64,000 nucleotides of DNA from Solirubrobacter deserti (GTDB taxonomy: Bacteria; Actinomycetota; Thermoleophilia; Solirubrobacterales; Solirubrobacteraceae), in the NCBI RefSeq assembly GCF_003344625.1, contig NZ_QPKJ02000005.1, positions 310,001 to 374,000 on the forward strand. The letters are read 5' to 3'. A model generated the notes under the pieces. The model searched no databases, was not told the origin of the DNA, and saw nothing but the letters and a program-made list of their open reading frames with translations. How positions within the stretch are numbered: position 1 is the first letter of the stretch; each line of letters starts with the position of its first letter. Positions 27,744 through 36,399 of this stretch are shown here, piece by piece. A program made the translations under genes and the position numbers.

Positions 27744-28651
27744 TAGGTCCCGATCATCCCGGCCATCATGTGCGACTCCACGTGGCAGTGGTACATCCAC
27801 GTGCCGGGGTCGCGCTCGCGCCAGCGGATGCGGGCCGACTCGGCCGGGCCGAGCGTGATGGTGTCCACCGGCACGCCCAGCGGGTTGCGCCAGCGGTGGC
27901 CGTGGACGTGGAACGTGTGGTGCTCGGAGCCGATCACGGCGACGTCCCACTGCACGAGCTCGCCGACGCGGGACTTGAACACCGGCGTGTTGCCGACGAA
28001 CGCGCGCCCGTTGACGGCCTGGAACTGGCCCATGGGCGAGAAGATCACGACGTACTCGCGGTCCGGCGCGCGCTCCTTGCGGCCCAGGATCGAGAGCATC
28101 CCGAACATCCCGCCCTCCAGCGACGGCGTCATGTCCGGCCCGTGATCGTGATACGGCCACGCGCCCGCGGAGTCCTTGCCCGCGGTGAGCTTGTAGGTCC
28201 ACGTCTGACCGGGCTTGACGTCCGCGTCCTTGCCGGAGTAGCCGGGCAGGTAGGAGCCGTCGGAGTCGGGCTTGTACTCGACGCCGTGGAAGTGCATCGA
28301 GTGCGACCGGTTGAACGCCGTGTCGAGGTTCTTGAAGTGCACGCGGATCTTGTCGCCGACGCGGGCGCGGATCAGCGGCCCCGGGATGAGGTCGGTGTTG
28401 CCCGAGCCGGGCGCCGACACGTTCGCCAGCGGCTTCTTCCAGCCCTTCGTGTAGCGCCGGTAGACGACCGTGCCGAAGACGGTCTGCTCGGGGGTGAGCT
28501 TGGTGTCGTGGATCGCGTCGCGCTGGTTGGGCGCGATGTTGAGCGTCACCGGCACGGCGGCCACCCAGTACTCGCGGGTGGCCGCCGACGCGGACGGGGC
28601 CGCGAGCAAGCTCGCGGCCCCGCACAGCACCATTGCGGTCAGGCGCCTCAC
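27722..28651 (-). CDS. Secreted two-domain multicopper oxidase
   Basis: 309 aa, GTG start, signal peptide 1-23. All copper motifs of a small (two-domain) laccase-like enzyme are present: HSMHFHG and WPYHDHG in domain 1, HHTFHVHGH and YHCHVESHMMAGM in domain 2, supplying the type 2/3 cluster across subunits plus the type 1 Cys, His and Met. By family it oxidises phenols, metals or other donors with O2. Its start overlaps the stop of the dual-cupredoxin gene (GTGA), so that protein is a likely electron donor or partner. Confidence 0.93.
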   Translation of the reverse strand: MRRLTAMVLCGAASLLAAPSASAATREYWVAAVPVTLNIAPNQRDAIHDTKLTPEQTVFGTVVYRRYTKGWKKPLANVSAPGSGNTDLIPGPLIRARVGDKIRVHFKNLDTAFNRSHSMHFHGVEYKPDSDGSYLPGYSGKDADVKPGQTWTYKLTAGKDSAGAWPYHDHGPDMTPSLEGGMFGMLSILGRKERAPDREYVVIFSPMGQFQAVNGRAFVGNTPVFKSRVGELVQWDVAVIGSEHHTFHVHGHRWRNPLGVPVDTITLGPAESARIRWRERDPGTWMYHCHVESHMMAGMIGTYQVNRAR

Positions 28652-29703
28652 TGAACGGTGACGGAACCGACCATGAACGGGTGGATGACGCAGTAGTACG
28701 TGTACTTGCCGGGCGTGTCGAACTTCACGCTCGCCTCGCCGGGCAGCGGCGTGCCGGACGCGGCGTCCAGGACGCCGGAGTTCCAGAAGCCGTTGCCGTG
28801 CAGCGTCGGGCTCATCGAGACGGGCGTGACGTCGCTCGGGTAGATCGCCTTCGGGTCGATCGCCGGTGACTCGAACGACTTGGCGATCGCGCCGATGTAG
28901 GAGTTCGGGTCGGTGATGTCGCCCGGACCGAACGTGGCCGTGTGCGGCTCGTAGCTGCCCTTGGTCATCGCGAACTTGACCGTGGTGCCCGGGGCGACGG
29001 TGAGGTTCGCCGGAACCATGCCCAGGTACTCGACGCCGCCCTTGGCCGCCACGCCGAGCGCGACGGTGCTGGCCGGCTGCTCGGCCGTGGCGAGGCCCTC
29101 GGCGGCGGCGAGGGCCGCGTCGGACTGCTTCTTGATCGCGGCCGCGTCCTGCTTGGCCGTCGGCGTCTTGGCGCCCTTCTTGACGACCTTGACCGTCGCC
29201 TTCATGCCGTTGTGGATGTCGCAGTAGACGGTGTACCTACCGGCCTTGGAGAACTTGACCGTCATCGGCTTGGCCTTCTCGCTCGGCAGGCCCGACTGGA
29301 TGGCCTCGGCGCCCGTGTAGGTGAACTTCTTGCCGAAGCCGGCCGCGGCCACGACCGCCGGGTTCAGGCCCATCGCGTCCTGGCCGTTGAACCAGAACGG
29401 GGCGCCCGCGGCGTCGTTGAGGCCCGCGACCTTCTGGCCGCTGGGGATGAGGAACGGCGCCGCGCCCTCACCCTTCTTGGGCACGTGGACGTTGTGGAAG
29501 CCGGCCGGGACGAACTTCACCGAATCACCGGCGGCCACCGTCAGCTTGCTCGGGAAGAACGCGTTGGCGACCGTCGCCTCGCCGAGCTTCTTGGTCGTCG
29601 CCGGCGGTGAGCCGACGTACATCTCTTTCGTCTTCGCCTGCGCCATGGCCGGCACAGCAAGCGTGATCACGGCGGCGGCGACCACGGTGCGGAGGGGATT
29701 CAT
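28648..29703 (-). CDS. Secreted dual-cupredoxin protein
   Basis: 351 aa, signal peptide 1-23 (ending AMAQAK). Two cupredoxin domains: the first (about 25-175) has FHNVHVP and YCDIHNGMKA, and the second (about 210-351) has YEPHTATF and YCVIHPFMVG. Each pair gives the His, Cys, His and Met ligands of a type 1 site. An Ala/Lys-rich link (about 178-212) separates them. First gene of an operon with the multicopper oxidase. Likely an extracellular electron-transfer protein; in vivo partner not known. Confidence 0.92.
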   Translation of the reverse strand: MNPLRTVVAAAVITLAVPAMAQAKTKEMYVGSPPATTKKLGEATVANAFFPSKLTVAAGDSVKFVPAGFHNVHVPKKGEGAAPFLIPSGQKVAGLNDAAGAPFWFNGQDAMGLNPAVVAAAGFGKKFTYTGAEAIQSGLPSEKAKPMTVKFSKAGRYTVYCDIHNGMKATVKVVKKGAKTPTAKQDAAAIKKQSDAALAAAEGLATAEQPASTVALGVAAKGGVEYLGMVPANLTVAPGTTVKFAMTKGSYEPHTATFGPGDITDPNSYIGAIAKSFESPAIDPKAIYPSDVTPVSMSPTLHGNGFWNSGVLDAASGTPLPGEASVKFDTPGKYTYYCVIHPFMVGSVTVQ

Positions 29704-29850
29704 GCGGAGCAAGAAACGCCGCCACGCAGCGGAAGTCAAGCGTTCGACCAAACTGTGGTGCTGGCTCGTGAGCGGGGTGCGGCTATCCGCCCTGAGGACG
29801 GCGGAGAACTCCATCGCACCGCTTTGGCGCACCCGAGATAGTCGCGTCCG

Positions 29851-30678
29851 ATGCGCCGCTGCCTGTTCCCGATCGCCGTCCTGCTCGCCCTGCCCGCGCC
29901 CGCCTTCGCGCAGCACGACCACGGCACCAAGCACGCTGGGCCCGCCGTCCCGATCTACAACGCGTCGTTCGCGGTTCCGCACCTGGACGTGCTCGCCGGC
30001 GACACGGTGACCTGGCACAACGCCTCCCTGCGCGCGCACGACGTGGCCGCCGAGGACCGCAGCTTCGCGTCCCCGCGCCTGCTGATGGACGCGATGTACG
30101 AGCACCGCTTCGACACGCCCGGGACCTACGCGTACCTGTGCCGGCTGCACCCGGCGATGCGCGGCGGCATCGCGGTCCACCGGCTGCTCCTGGACGCCGC
30201 GAAGGAGCCCGCCGCGCCCGGCCGTCCGTACACGCTCAAGGGCCGCGCCGCGTTGCCGGACGGCGCGACCGTCTCGATCCAGGCCGACGGCGCCGAACGG
30301 GCCACGGCCACCGTCAAGGCCGGCGCGTTCAGCGCGACCTTCACGCCGAGCGCGACCGCGAGCTACACCGCGGTCGCGGGCGGGGAGTCCGCACCGCCCG
30401 TCCAGCTGCTGGTGCTCGACCGCAAGGTGAGCGCCGCGCAGCACGGCCGTACGGTCGTCGCCCGGGTCACGCCCGCGAGCCCCGGCGCCACCGTCGTCCT
30501 CCAGCTCAAGCTCAAGGAGCGCTTCGGCTGGTGGCCCGTGAAGGCGGCGAAGACAAATGCCGCGGGCAGCGTCCGGTTCAAGCTCCCGACAGACCGCAAG
30601 GTGCAGGCCCGCGTGCTGCTCACCGCGTCCGACGAGGCGACCGAGCTCGCGCGCAGCGCCACGTTCCGCCTACGCTAG
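29851..30678 (+). CDS. Secreted plastocyanin-like protein with beta-rich C-terminus
   Basis: 275 aa, signal peptide 1-20, then a His-rich start (QHDHGTKH) that could bind copper. Cupredoxin domain about 35-112: His in LRAHDVAAED and the set Cys-x-x-His-x-x-Met in YLCRLHPAMRGG. The rest (115-275) resembles two Ig-like/carboxypeptidase-regulatory-like beta domains. It is divergent from the dual-cupredoxin/oxidase operon across 147 bp, so the three copper proteins likely belong together. Confidence 0.88.
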   Translation: MRRCLFPIAVLLALPAPAFAQHDHGTKHAGPAVPIYNASFAVPHLDVLAGDTVTWHNASLRAHDVAAEDRSFASPRLLMDAMYEHRFDTPGTYAYLCRLHPAMRGGIAVHRLLLDAAKEPAAPGRPYTLKGRAALPDGATVSIQADGAERATATVKAGAFSATFTPSATASYTAVAGGESAPPVQLLVLDRKVSAAQHGRTVVARVTPASPGATVVLQLKLKERFGWWPVKAAKTNAAGSVRFKLPTDRKVQARVLLTASDEATELARSATFRLR

Positions 30679-30683
30679 GCGGC

Positions 30684-31658
30684 ATGCCCAGGATCCTGGT
30701 GGTCGGCGGTGGCGCGATCGGCGGCATCACCGCCGCGGGAGCGGCCGCCGACGTCGTCGTGCTCGACGCCAACGAGGTGCACGCGGCCAAGCTCAACGAC
30801 CCCGGCCTCGTCATCAACGGCGCCGACCCGCAGCCCCTGCGCGCGGTCACCACGATCCAAGCGCTGGAGGGCGAGTTCGACTTCGCGCTGATCGCCGTCA
30901 AGTCCCCGCTGCACGCCACGGTGATCCCGCCGCTGGTGGAGCGCGGCGGCATCGGCGCGTTCGTCACGCTCGGCAACGGGCTCATCCAGGACCGGGTGGA
31001 GGCCATCGTCGGGAAGGGCAACCTGCTCGCCTGCCTCGTCGAGTGGGGCGGATCCAACGTCGGCCCGGGCGAACTGGTCCGCGACTCCGAGGGCGGATAC
31101 GTGGTCGGCGAGCTCGACGGGGCGATCACCGACCGCGCGCGGGCGCTGGCCGAAGCGTTGCAGCCGCTCGGCCACACGCGTGTGACCGACAACGTGCGCG
31201 GCATGATCTGGACCAAGCTGCAGGTCAACTCGACCTTCACCGGGCTCTCGGCCATCTCCGGCCTGCGCTACGGCGGCGTCGCCGAGCAGGGTCCGGACGC
31301 CGTGTTCGCGCTGTGGGAGGAGGGCGTGCGGGTGGCCCGCGCGCAAGGGCTGGAGCTCGGCGAGATGCACGGCGTCCACGCGTACGAGTTCAGCCCCGAG
31401 GGCCTGGCGCGCATGATGGAGCACATGGCCAACGTGCGGCCCTCGATGCTGCAGGACCTCGACGCCGGCCGCGAGACCGAGGTCGACGTCGTCAACGGCG
31501 GCGTGGCGGCCAAGGGCCGGGAGCTGAACCTCCCGACCCCGTGCAACGACAAGGTCGTCGAGCTCGTGCACTCGATGGAGCGCGGCGAGCGCGCTCCCAG
31601 CCCTGACTATCTCGCCTACGTCAGCGCCGCGCAGATCACGAGCGCGGCCGACAGCTGA
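30684..31658 (+). CDS. Ketopantoate reductase family protein (PanE-like)
   Basis: 324 aa. N-terminal Rossmann domain with ILVVGGGAIGGITAA (GxGxxG) at 3-17, then the family motifs IAVKSPLHATVIP and TLGNGLIQDRVEAI, and a C-terminal helical domain with IWTKLQVNSTFTGLSAISG (catalytic Lys) and RPSMLQDLDAGRETEVDVVNGGV. NADPH-dependent 2-ketopantoate reduction is possible, but many members act on other 2-keto acids, and no other pan gene is near. Ends within the convergent DUF350 gene. Confidence 0.88.
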   Translation: MPRILVVGGGAIGGITAAGAAADVVVLDANEVHAAKLNDPGLVINGADPQPLRAVTTIQALEGEFDFALIAVKSPLHATVIPPLVERGGIGAFVTLGNGLIQDRVEAIVGKGNLLACLVEWGGSNVGPGELVRDSEGGYVVGELDGAITDRARALAEALQPLGHTRVTDNVRGMIWTKLQVNSTFTGLSAISGLRYGGVAEQGPDAVFALWEEGVRVARAQGLELGEMHGVHAYEFSPEGLARMMEHMANVRPSMLQDLDAGRETEVDVVNGGVAAKGRELNLPTPCNDKVVELVHSMERGERAPSPDYLAYVSAAQITSAADS

Positions 31659-32032
31659 ATGCCGGCGGTCACGTAGGCCGCCGGGTGCACCCGCTCGGTG
31701 GCGCCGTCGAAGCAGTGATCGGCCAGCTTGCCCGGGATCAGCATGTCGAGCGCGAGGAAGCCGATGGCCTGCGTGATCACGCCGACGAGCCCGAAGACGC
31801 CGGCGTCGACCAGGCCGTCCCAGCCCGCGCCCGTGAAGTAGATCGAGAACCACAGGATCAGGCCGAGCGACACGAGGCCGGTGGCGGCGATCAGCCCGGC
31901 GCCTCGGTTGCCCTCCATGACGTGGCTGCCGAGATGCCCTGGCGTGAGCAGGTCGAGTGCGATGAACCCGACCAACAGGACGGCGAGGCCGACGCCGGAG
32001 TAGGCGAGGGTCTGCAGGACGAGCTCAAACAC
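31616..32032 (-). CDS. DUF350 membrane protein (YjfL-like)
   Basis: 138 aa with four hydrophobic helices (about 8-30, 46-68, 77-95 and 113-136). The two internal repeats FIALDLLTPGHL and FLALDMLIPGKL are the DUF350 signature. Last gene of the operon K+ channel, YgiB-like, YgiC/GspS-like, DUF350; the E. coli yjfLMC and ygiBC loci have the same families. Function unproven; a membrane partner of the ATP-grasp ligase is the usual proposal. Confidence 0.9.
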   Translation of the reverse strand: MFELVLQTLAYSGVGLAVLLVGFIALDLLTPGHLGSHVMEGNRGAGLIAATGLVSLGLILWFSIYFTGAGWDGLVDAGVFGLVGVITQAIGFLALDMLIPGKLADHCFDGATERVHPAAYVTAGIQLSAALVICAALT

Positions 32033-32049
32033 GGATGGCGCTCCCTCTC

Positions 32050-33225
32050 TCAGTCATCTATTACGTGCGGAACGAACCGCGACAGGTTGTTCGTGACGAG
32101 CCCGTTCGACTCGCGGATGCCGAGCCCTGCCGGCTCCATGTCGACGGTCCACACGCCCAACACGGGGTGATTGCCGTCGTAGTCGCCGAGGTCGGTGTAC
32201 TGCTGGACGACGAAGCCCTCCTCGCCGTAGCCCTGGTCAGGGCCGCGGTCCGCTTCGTCGCCGTCGATCACGATCACCGAGTTCGCGCCCTCTCGCGCGA
32301 GCAGCGGCTTCTTCACGTAGCTGGAGAGCTTGTGCTCCTCGCCCTCGAAGAACGCGGGAAGCAGGTTCGGGTGGTCCGGGTACAGGCGCCACAGCACCGG
32401 CAGGATGCCCTTGTTGGACCACATCATCTTCCAGATCGGCTCGATCCACAGCGTCTGGTTCTGCTCGTCGCCCATCCGGTTCAGGGCGGCCTCCGCGAAC
32501 TCCTCGTGGACGAGCCACTCCCACGGGTAGAGCTTGAAGATGCTGCGCATCGAGCGCCCTTCGCGGTCCACGAAGCCGACGTGCTGGTGTAGGCCCATCT
32601 GCTCGATCGGCAGCAGCTCGCACGTGAACCCGGCCTCGCGCGCGACCTCGACCATGTAGGCCGCGGTCATGAAGTCCTCGCCGGACTTCTCCGCGCTGGT
32701 GTGGACGAAGTGCACGCGGTCGCCCGGCAGCCGCGGCAGCAGCTCCTTCCAGCGCTGGACCAGCAGCTCGTGGACCATGTTCCACTGGTCGCCGCCCGCG
32801 CCGTAGACGTCCTGCACCCAGTGCCACTGGATCGCCGTCTCCACCAACGCGGTCGGCGTGTCCGCGTTGTACTCGAGCATCTTGAAGCCGTCCTCGCCGT
32901 AGGCGAAGTCGAAGCGCCCGTAGACCATCGGCGGCTCGGACTCCCACGTCTCCTTGATGCGCGGGACCGCCCAGCCGGGGATGCCCAGCTCCGAGAACAG
33001 GTTGCTCTCGATGATGTAGTCACCGGCCTCGACGAGCATCTCCATCAGGAGGCGCACGCTCGCCTCCATCTCGTAGACCTCGTCGCTGGTGAGCGTGTAC
33101 GCGTTCGACTCGTGCCAGTAGGGCATCATCGACCCGTCCGGCAGCTCGGTCTTCCAGTAGATGAGGCCCTGCTGCTCGATGATCGTCGGCCAGCCCTGGC
33201 GAGGCTCAACCTCGATCCGGTACAC
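32050..33225 (-). CDS. YgiC/YjfC-like ATP-grasp ligase (glutathionylspermidine-synthase fold)
   Basis: 391 aa, the size of stand-alone GspS-type ligases without the amidase half. Signatures: YWHESNAYTLTSDEVYEME at the N-terminus, YGRFDFAYGEDGFKMLEYNADTPT (family core), WIEPIWKMMWSNKGILP and KKPLLAREGANSVIV for the nucleotide-binding lysines, and a late GVWTVDMEPAGLGIRES. An amide bond is formed between a carboxylate and an amine with ATP; the real substrates of this subgroup are unknown. It lies between the YgiB-like and DUF350 genes. Confidence 0.92.
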   Translation of the reverse strand: MYRIEVEPRQGWPTIIEQQGLIYWKTELPDGSMMPYWHESNAYTLTSDEVYEMEASVRLLMEMLVEAGDYIIESNLFSELGIPGWAVPRIKETWESEPPMVYGRFDFAYGEDGFKMLEYNADTPTALVETAIQWHWVQDVYGAGGDQWNMVHELLVQRWKELLPRLPGDRVHFVHTSAEKSGEDFMTAAYMVEVAREAGFTCELLPIEQMGLHQHVGFVDREGRSMRSIFKLYPWEWLVHEEFAEAALNRMGDEQNQTLWIEPIWKMMWSNKGILPVLWRLYPDHPNLLPAFFEGEEHKLSSYVKKPLLAREGANSVIVIDGDEADRGPDQGYGEEGFVVQQYTDLGDYDGNHPVLGVWTVDMEPAGLGIRESNGLVTNNLSRFVPHVIDD

Positions 33226-33231
33226 CGCGGC

Positions 33232-33621
33232 TCAGCCTCCGGAGGAGCGGGAGGAGGCGACCGAGCGCCCGACGCCGCTCGCGCTGGTGCCGCGGCTGGA
33301 GGAGCCGAAGCCGCCGCGGCGCGCGTTCTCCGCGACGTTGGAGGCCGAGACGCGCTCGCCGCCCTTGAGCTTGGTACCCGTGGTGTAGCGGCTGCCGCTG
33401 ACGGGGCTGCCGCCGTAGAACCAGAAGAACGCGCCGCCGCCTCCGCCGTTGCCGGCGTAGGCCTCGTCGTCGCAGTAGCGGTTCTCGACGATCTGGTCGT
33501 TCTCGTCGACGCAGTACGCGCTCTCCTCGTCGTCGCCGCAGGCGGCGAACGCGATCGCGAGGACGGGCACGGCCAGCAGCGGGACGGCGCGGGAACGGAG
33601 GCGTCGGCGTTCTGGGGTCAC
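33232..33621 (-). CDS. YgiB/DUF1190-like lipoprotein
   Basis: 129 aa. Short basic N-terminus, hydrophobic stretch and AFAACGDD, a lipobox-like site with Cys at about 28. A Cys pair (YCVDENDQIVENRYC), a Gly-rich centre with FFWFYGG, and a Ser/Gly tail with RRGGFGSSS follow; the RGGFG motif and Ser-rich end match YgiB (DUF1190) of E. coli. It sits directly upstream of the YgiC-like ligase, as in ygiBC. Start overlaps the channel stop (ATGA). Role unknown. Confidence 0.8.
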   Translation of the reverse strand: MTPERRRLRSRAVPLLAVPVLAIAFAACGDDEESAYCVDENDQIVENRYCDDEAYAGNGGGGGAFFWFYGGSPVSGSRYTTGTKLKGGERVSASNVAENARRGGFGSSSRGTSASGVGRSVASSRSSGG

Positions 33622-34088
33622 TTCATCTCTTCCTTGGAGGCCTCGTTGGCGTGGATGCGACGCAAGGCTTCGACCACCTCGGGGTGCGATACCCGCGCGC
33701 GGAGCTTGTCCATCTCCGCTTCAAGGATGGCCATCACGTGCTCAATATCGTCGTCGAGCTCAGGAGTTTCGTCACGCCCGTGTATCCGGGCCTCGCGGAT
33801 CTCGTCCGCGAGCAGGCCGGTGAGGATGGCGACGGAGCCGAGCCCGCCCGCCATCACGAACATCGCGACCCAGCGGCCGGCGATCGAATCCGGCGCGAAG
33901 TCGCCGTACCCCACCGTGGTGAGCGTGACGATCGCCCACCACATGCCGTCGATCCAGTCGACGGGGTTGTCGGGGGGATCGTTCTCGACGAGGCTGAAGA
34001 ACCCCCCGCCGAGGATGACGGTGGACACCAGCAGGTACAGGCAGGCCCGTCCGGGAAACTGTGCGATGAAGCGCAGGATGCGGCTCAA
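33618..34088 (-). CDS. Two-TM potassium channel
   Basis: 156 aa. Helix 1 at about 15-33, pore helix and selectivity filter TVGYGD at 58-63, helix 2 at about 70-95, then an acidic coiled cytosolic tail (about 97-156) that could assemble the tetramer. The filter is the canonical K+ sequence. First gene of the channel-YgiB-YgiC-DUF350 operon, with 4-bp overlap to the next gene. K+ flux across the membrane may be coupled to the ligase system; this is inference. Confidence 0.93.
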   Translation of the reverse strand: MSRILRFIAQFPGRACLYLLVSTVILGGGFFSLVENDPPDNPVDWIDGMWWAIVTLTTVGYGDFAPDSIAGRWVAMFVMAGGLGSVAILTGLLADEIREARIHGRDETPELDDDIEHVMAILEAEMDKLRARVSHPEVVEALRRIHANEASKEEMK

Positions 34089-34159
34089 GGAGACGCAAGG
34101 CTAACGAGAGTCGCGGCGGTCTGCATGCGGTACGAGTCCCGCTAACGTCTCCGGGCGCG

Positions 34160-35659
34160 ATGGCCTACTACGTCACGACGCCGATCTACTACGTCAACGC
34201 GGCGCCCCATCTGGGTCACGCGTACACCACGATCGGCGCCGACATCCTGGCCCGCCACATGCGCCAGCGCGGGGAGGAGGTCTTCTTCCTCACGGGCACG
34301 GACGAGCACGGCGAGCCCGTCGCGCAGGCGGCCGAGAAGCTCGGGATGACGCCGAAGGAGCTCGCGGACAAGAACGCCGAGCGCTTCCTCGCGCTCGGCC
34401 CGCGCCTGAACACCACCAACGACTTCTTCATCCGCACGTCCGACCCGCGCCACAAGCGGCGCGTCCAGGACGTGATGCAGCGCATCCACGACAACGGCTT
34501 CACGTACAAGGGCGCCTACGAGGGCCTGTACTGCCCGCGCTGCGCGGATTTCAAGACCGAGCAGGAGATCGGGCCCGACCAGACGTGCCCGATCCACAAG
34601 ATCCCGCTCGAGCACCAGAGCGAGGAGAACTGGTTCTTCAAGCTCTCGGCCTTCCAGGAGCGCCTGGAGGCGTTGTACGCGGACCGGCCGGGCTTCGTGG
34701 CGCCGCGCTCGCGCTACAACGAGGCGCTGTCGTTCATCCAGGGCGGGCTCAACGACGTCTCGCTCTCGCGCTCCAAGCTCACGTGGGGCGTCGAGGTGCC
34801 GTGGGACGAGGGCCACGTCTTCTACGTCTGGTTCGACGCGCTGCTGAACTACTACACGGCCTTGTCCTTCGCGCGCGAGGGCGAGGACCTCACCGACACG
34901 TTCTGGCCAGCGTTCCACATCATCGGCAAGGACATCCTGAAGTTCCACGCCGTCTTCTGGCCCGCGATGCTGATGGCGGCGGACATCGAGGTGCCGCGCG
35001 AGATCTTCATCCACGGCTTCCTGCTGCTCAACGGCGAGAAGATGTCCAAGTCGCTCGGCAACGTGCTCGATCCGTTCGAGGTCATCGATCGCTTCGGCAC
35101 CGATGCGCTGCGCTACTACTGCTTCCGCGAGGTCTCGTTCGGGCAGGACGGCTCGGTCTCCACGGGCGGGTTCGAGGAGCGCTACACGAGCGAGCTCGCC
35201 AACGACTTCGGCAACCTCGCCAGCCGCGCGACGAACATGGTCGCGCGCTACTGCGACGGCGCGGCGCCCACGGCGGAGCTGGACCCGCTGCTCGCGAGCG
35301 ACTTCGAAGGCCTGCTGGACGAGGTCAAGGCGCTGCTGGACAAGGCGGAGGTCACGCAGGCGCTGGACCGCATCTGGCAGCGCGTGCGGCGGCTGAACCG
35401 CTACGTCGAGGAGACGCAGCCGTGGCAGCTGGCCAAGGACGAGACGCAGGCCGAGCGGCTGCAGGTCGTCCTGCGCTCGCTCGCCGAGGGCCTGCGCGTG
35501 GTGACGGTCCTGCTCGTGCCCTACATCCCGGAGTCCACGGAGAAGCTGCTGGCCGCGCTCGGCACGCCGGACACCGACCTGGAGGGCGCCCGCTACGGCG
35601 CGCACCCCGGCGGGCAGCCGGTCGAGAAGGTCGCTCCGCTGTTCCCGAAGCCGGAATGA
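34160..35659 (+). CDS. metG: Methionyl-tRNA synthetase
   Basis: 499 aa, the short form without the C-terminal tRNA-binding (EMAP) domain. HIGH-type motif HLGH near 15, connective peptide with one zinc knuckle (YCPRCADF and TCPIHK), VWFDALLNYYT and KMSKS at 294-298. Charges both initiator and elongator tRNA-Met. First gene of the run metG-tatD-rsmA-ispE-DedA/PAP2, all with overlaps of 1-4 bp. Divergent from the channel operon across 71 bp. Confidence 0.98.
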   Translation: MAYYVTTPIYYVNAAPHLGHAYTTIGADILARHMRQRGEEVFFLTGTDEHGEPVAQAAEKLGMTPKELADKNAERFLALGPRLNTTNDFFIRTSDPRHKRRVQDVMQRIHDNGFTYKGAYEGLYCPRCADFKTEQEIGPDQTCPIHKIPLEHQSEENWFFKLSAFQERLEALYADRPGFVAPRSRYNEALSFIQGGLNDVSLSRSKLTWGVEVPWDEGHVFYVWFDALLNYYTALSFAREGEDLTDTFWPAFHIIGKDILKFHAVFWPAMLMAADIEVPREIFIHGFLLLNGEKMSKSLGNVLDPFEVIDRFGTDALRYYCFREVSFGQDGSVSTGGFEERYTSELANDFGNLASRATNMVARYCDGAAPTAELDPLLASDFEGLLDEVKALLDKAEVTQALDRIWQRVRRLNRYVEETQPWQLAKDETQAERLQVVLRSLAEGLRVVTVLLVPYIPESTEKLLAALGTPDTDLEGARYGAHPGGQPVEKVAPLFPKPE

Positions 35660-36399
35660 TCGACAGCCACACGCACCTGCACGCCGACCCCGCGGTCGCG
35701 GCCGAGTGGGTCGAGGCTGCGCGGGCGGTCGGCGTGAACCGCATCCTCACGATCGGGACCGACGAGGAGTCCTGCGGCGCGGCGGTGCGGGCGGCCGAGG
35801 CGCACGAGGACGTCTTCTGCGCCGTCGGGCTGCACCCGAACTACACCACCGACTACGCGGGGATCGAGTGGTTGCGCGCGCTCGCCGACCACCCGAAGGT
35901 GCGCGCGATCGGCGAGACCGGGCTGGACGACTTCCGCGACTACGCACCGCGGGGAGACCAGGAGCGCGCGTTCGCGGACCAGATCGCGCTCGCGCGCGAG
36001 GTCGGCAAGCCGCTGGTCATCCACACGCGCGCGGCCGACGAGGACACGATCTCCACCCTGGCCCGCGACGCCGCGGAGCTCGAGGTCATCCTGCACTGCT
36101 TCTCGATGGCGGACCGGCTCCAGGAGTGCCTGGACCATGGCTGGTGGATCTCGTTCGCCGGCAACGTGACCTACCCGAAGGCGAGCGACCTGGCCGAGGC
36201 CGCGGAGAAGGTGCCGCTGGACCGGCTGCTGGTCGAGACCGACGCCCCGTACCTGACGCCGCAGGCCGTGCGCAAGGAGCGCAACCGGCCGGCGTACGTC
36301 ACCCACACCGCGCGCTTCATCGCCGAGCGTCGCGGGATCGCCTACGAAGAGCTGGAAGCCGCCGTCGAGGCGAACGCTGCCAAGCTCTTCGGCTGGTGA
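35656..36399 (+). CDS. tatD: TatD-family 3'-5' DNase/hydrolase
   Basis: 247 aa, TIM-barrel amidohydrolase. Metal ligands: HTH at 5-7 (MIDSHTHLH), Glu in AIGETGLDDFRD, His in PLVIHTRAA, His in ILHCFSM and Asp in LLVETDAPYLTP. Mg-dependent exonuclease involved in DNA repair and turnover. Note GLDDFRD in place of the common GLDYYRD. Starts within the metG stop (ATGA overlap), the classical metG-tatD-rsmA order. Confidence 0.96.
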   Translation: MIDSHTHLHADPAVAAEWVEAARAVGVNRILTIGTDEESCGAAVRAAEAHEDVFCAVGLHPNYTTDYAGIEWLRALADHPKVRAIGETGLDDFRDYAPRGDQERAFADQIALAREVGKPLVIHTRAADEDTISTLARDAAELEVILHCFSMADRLQECLDHGWWISFAGNVTYPKASDLAEAAEKVPLDRLLVETDAPYLTPQAVRKERNRPAYVTHTARFIAERRGIAYEELEAAVEANAAKLFGW

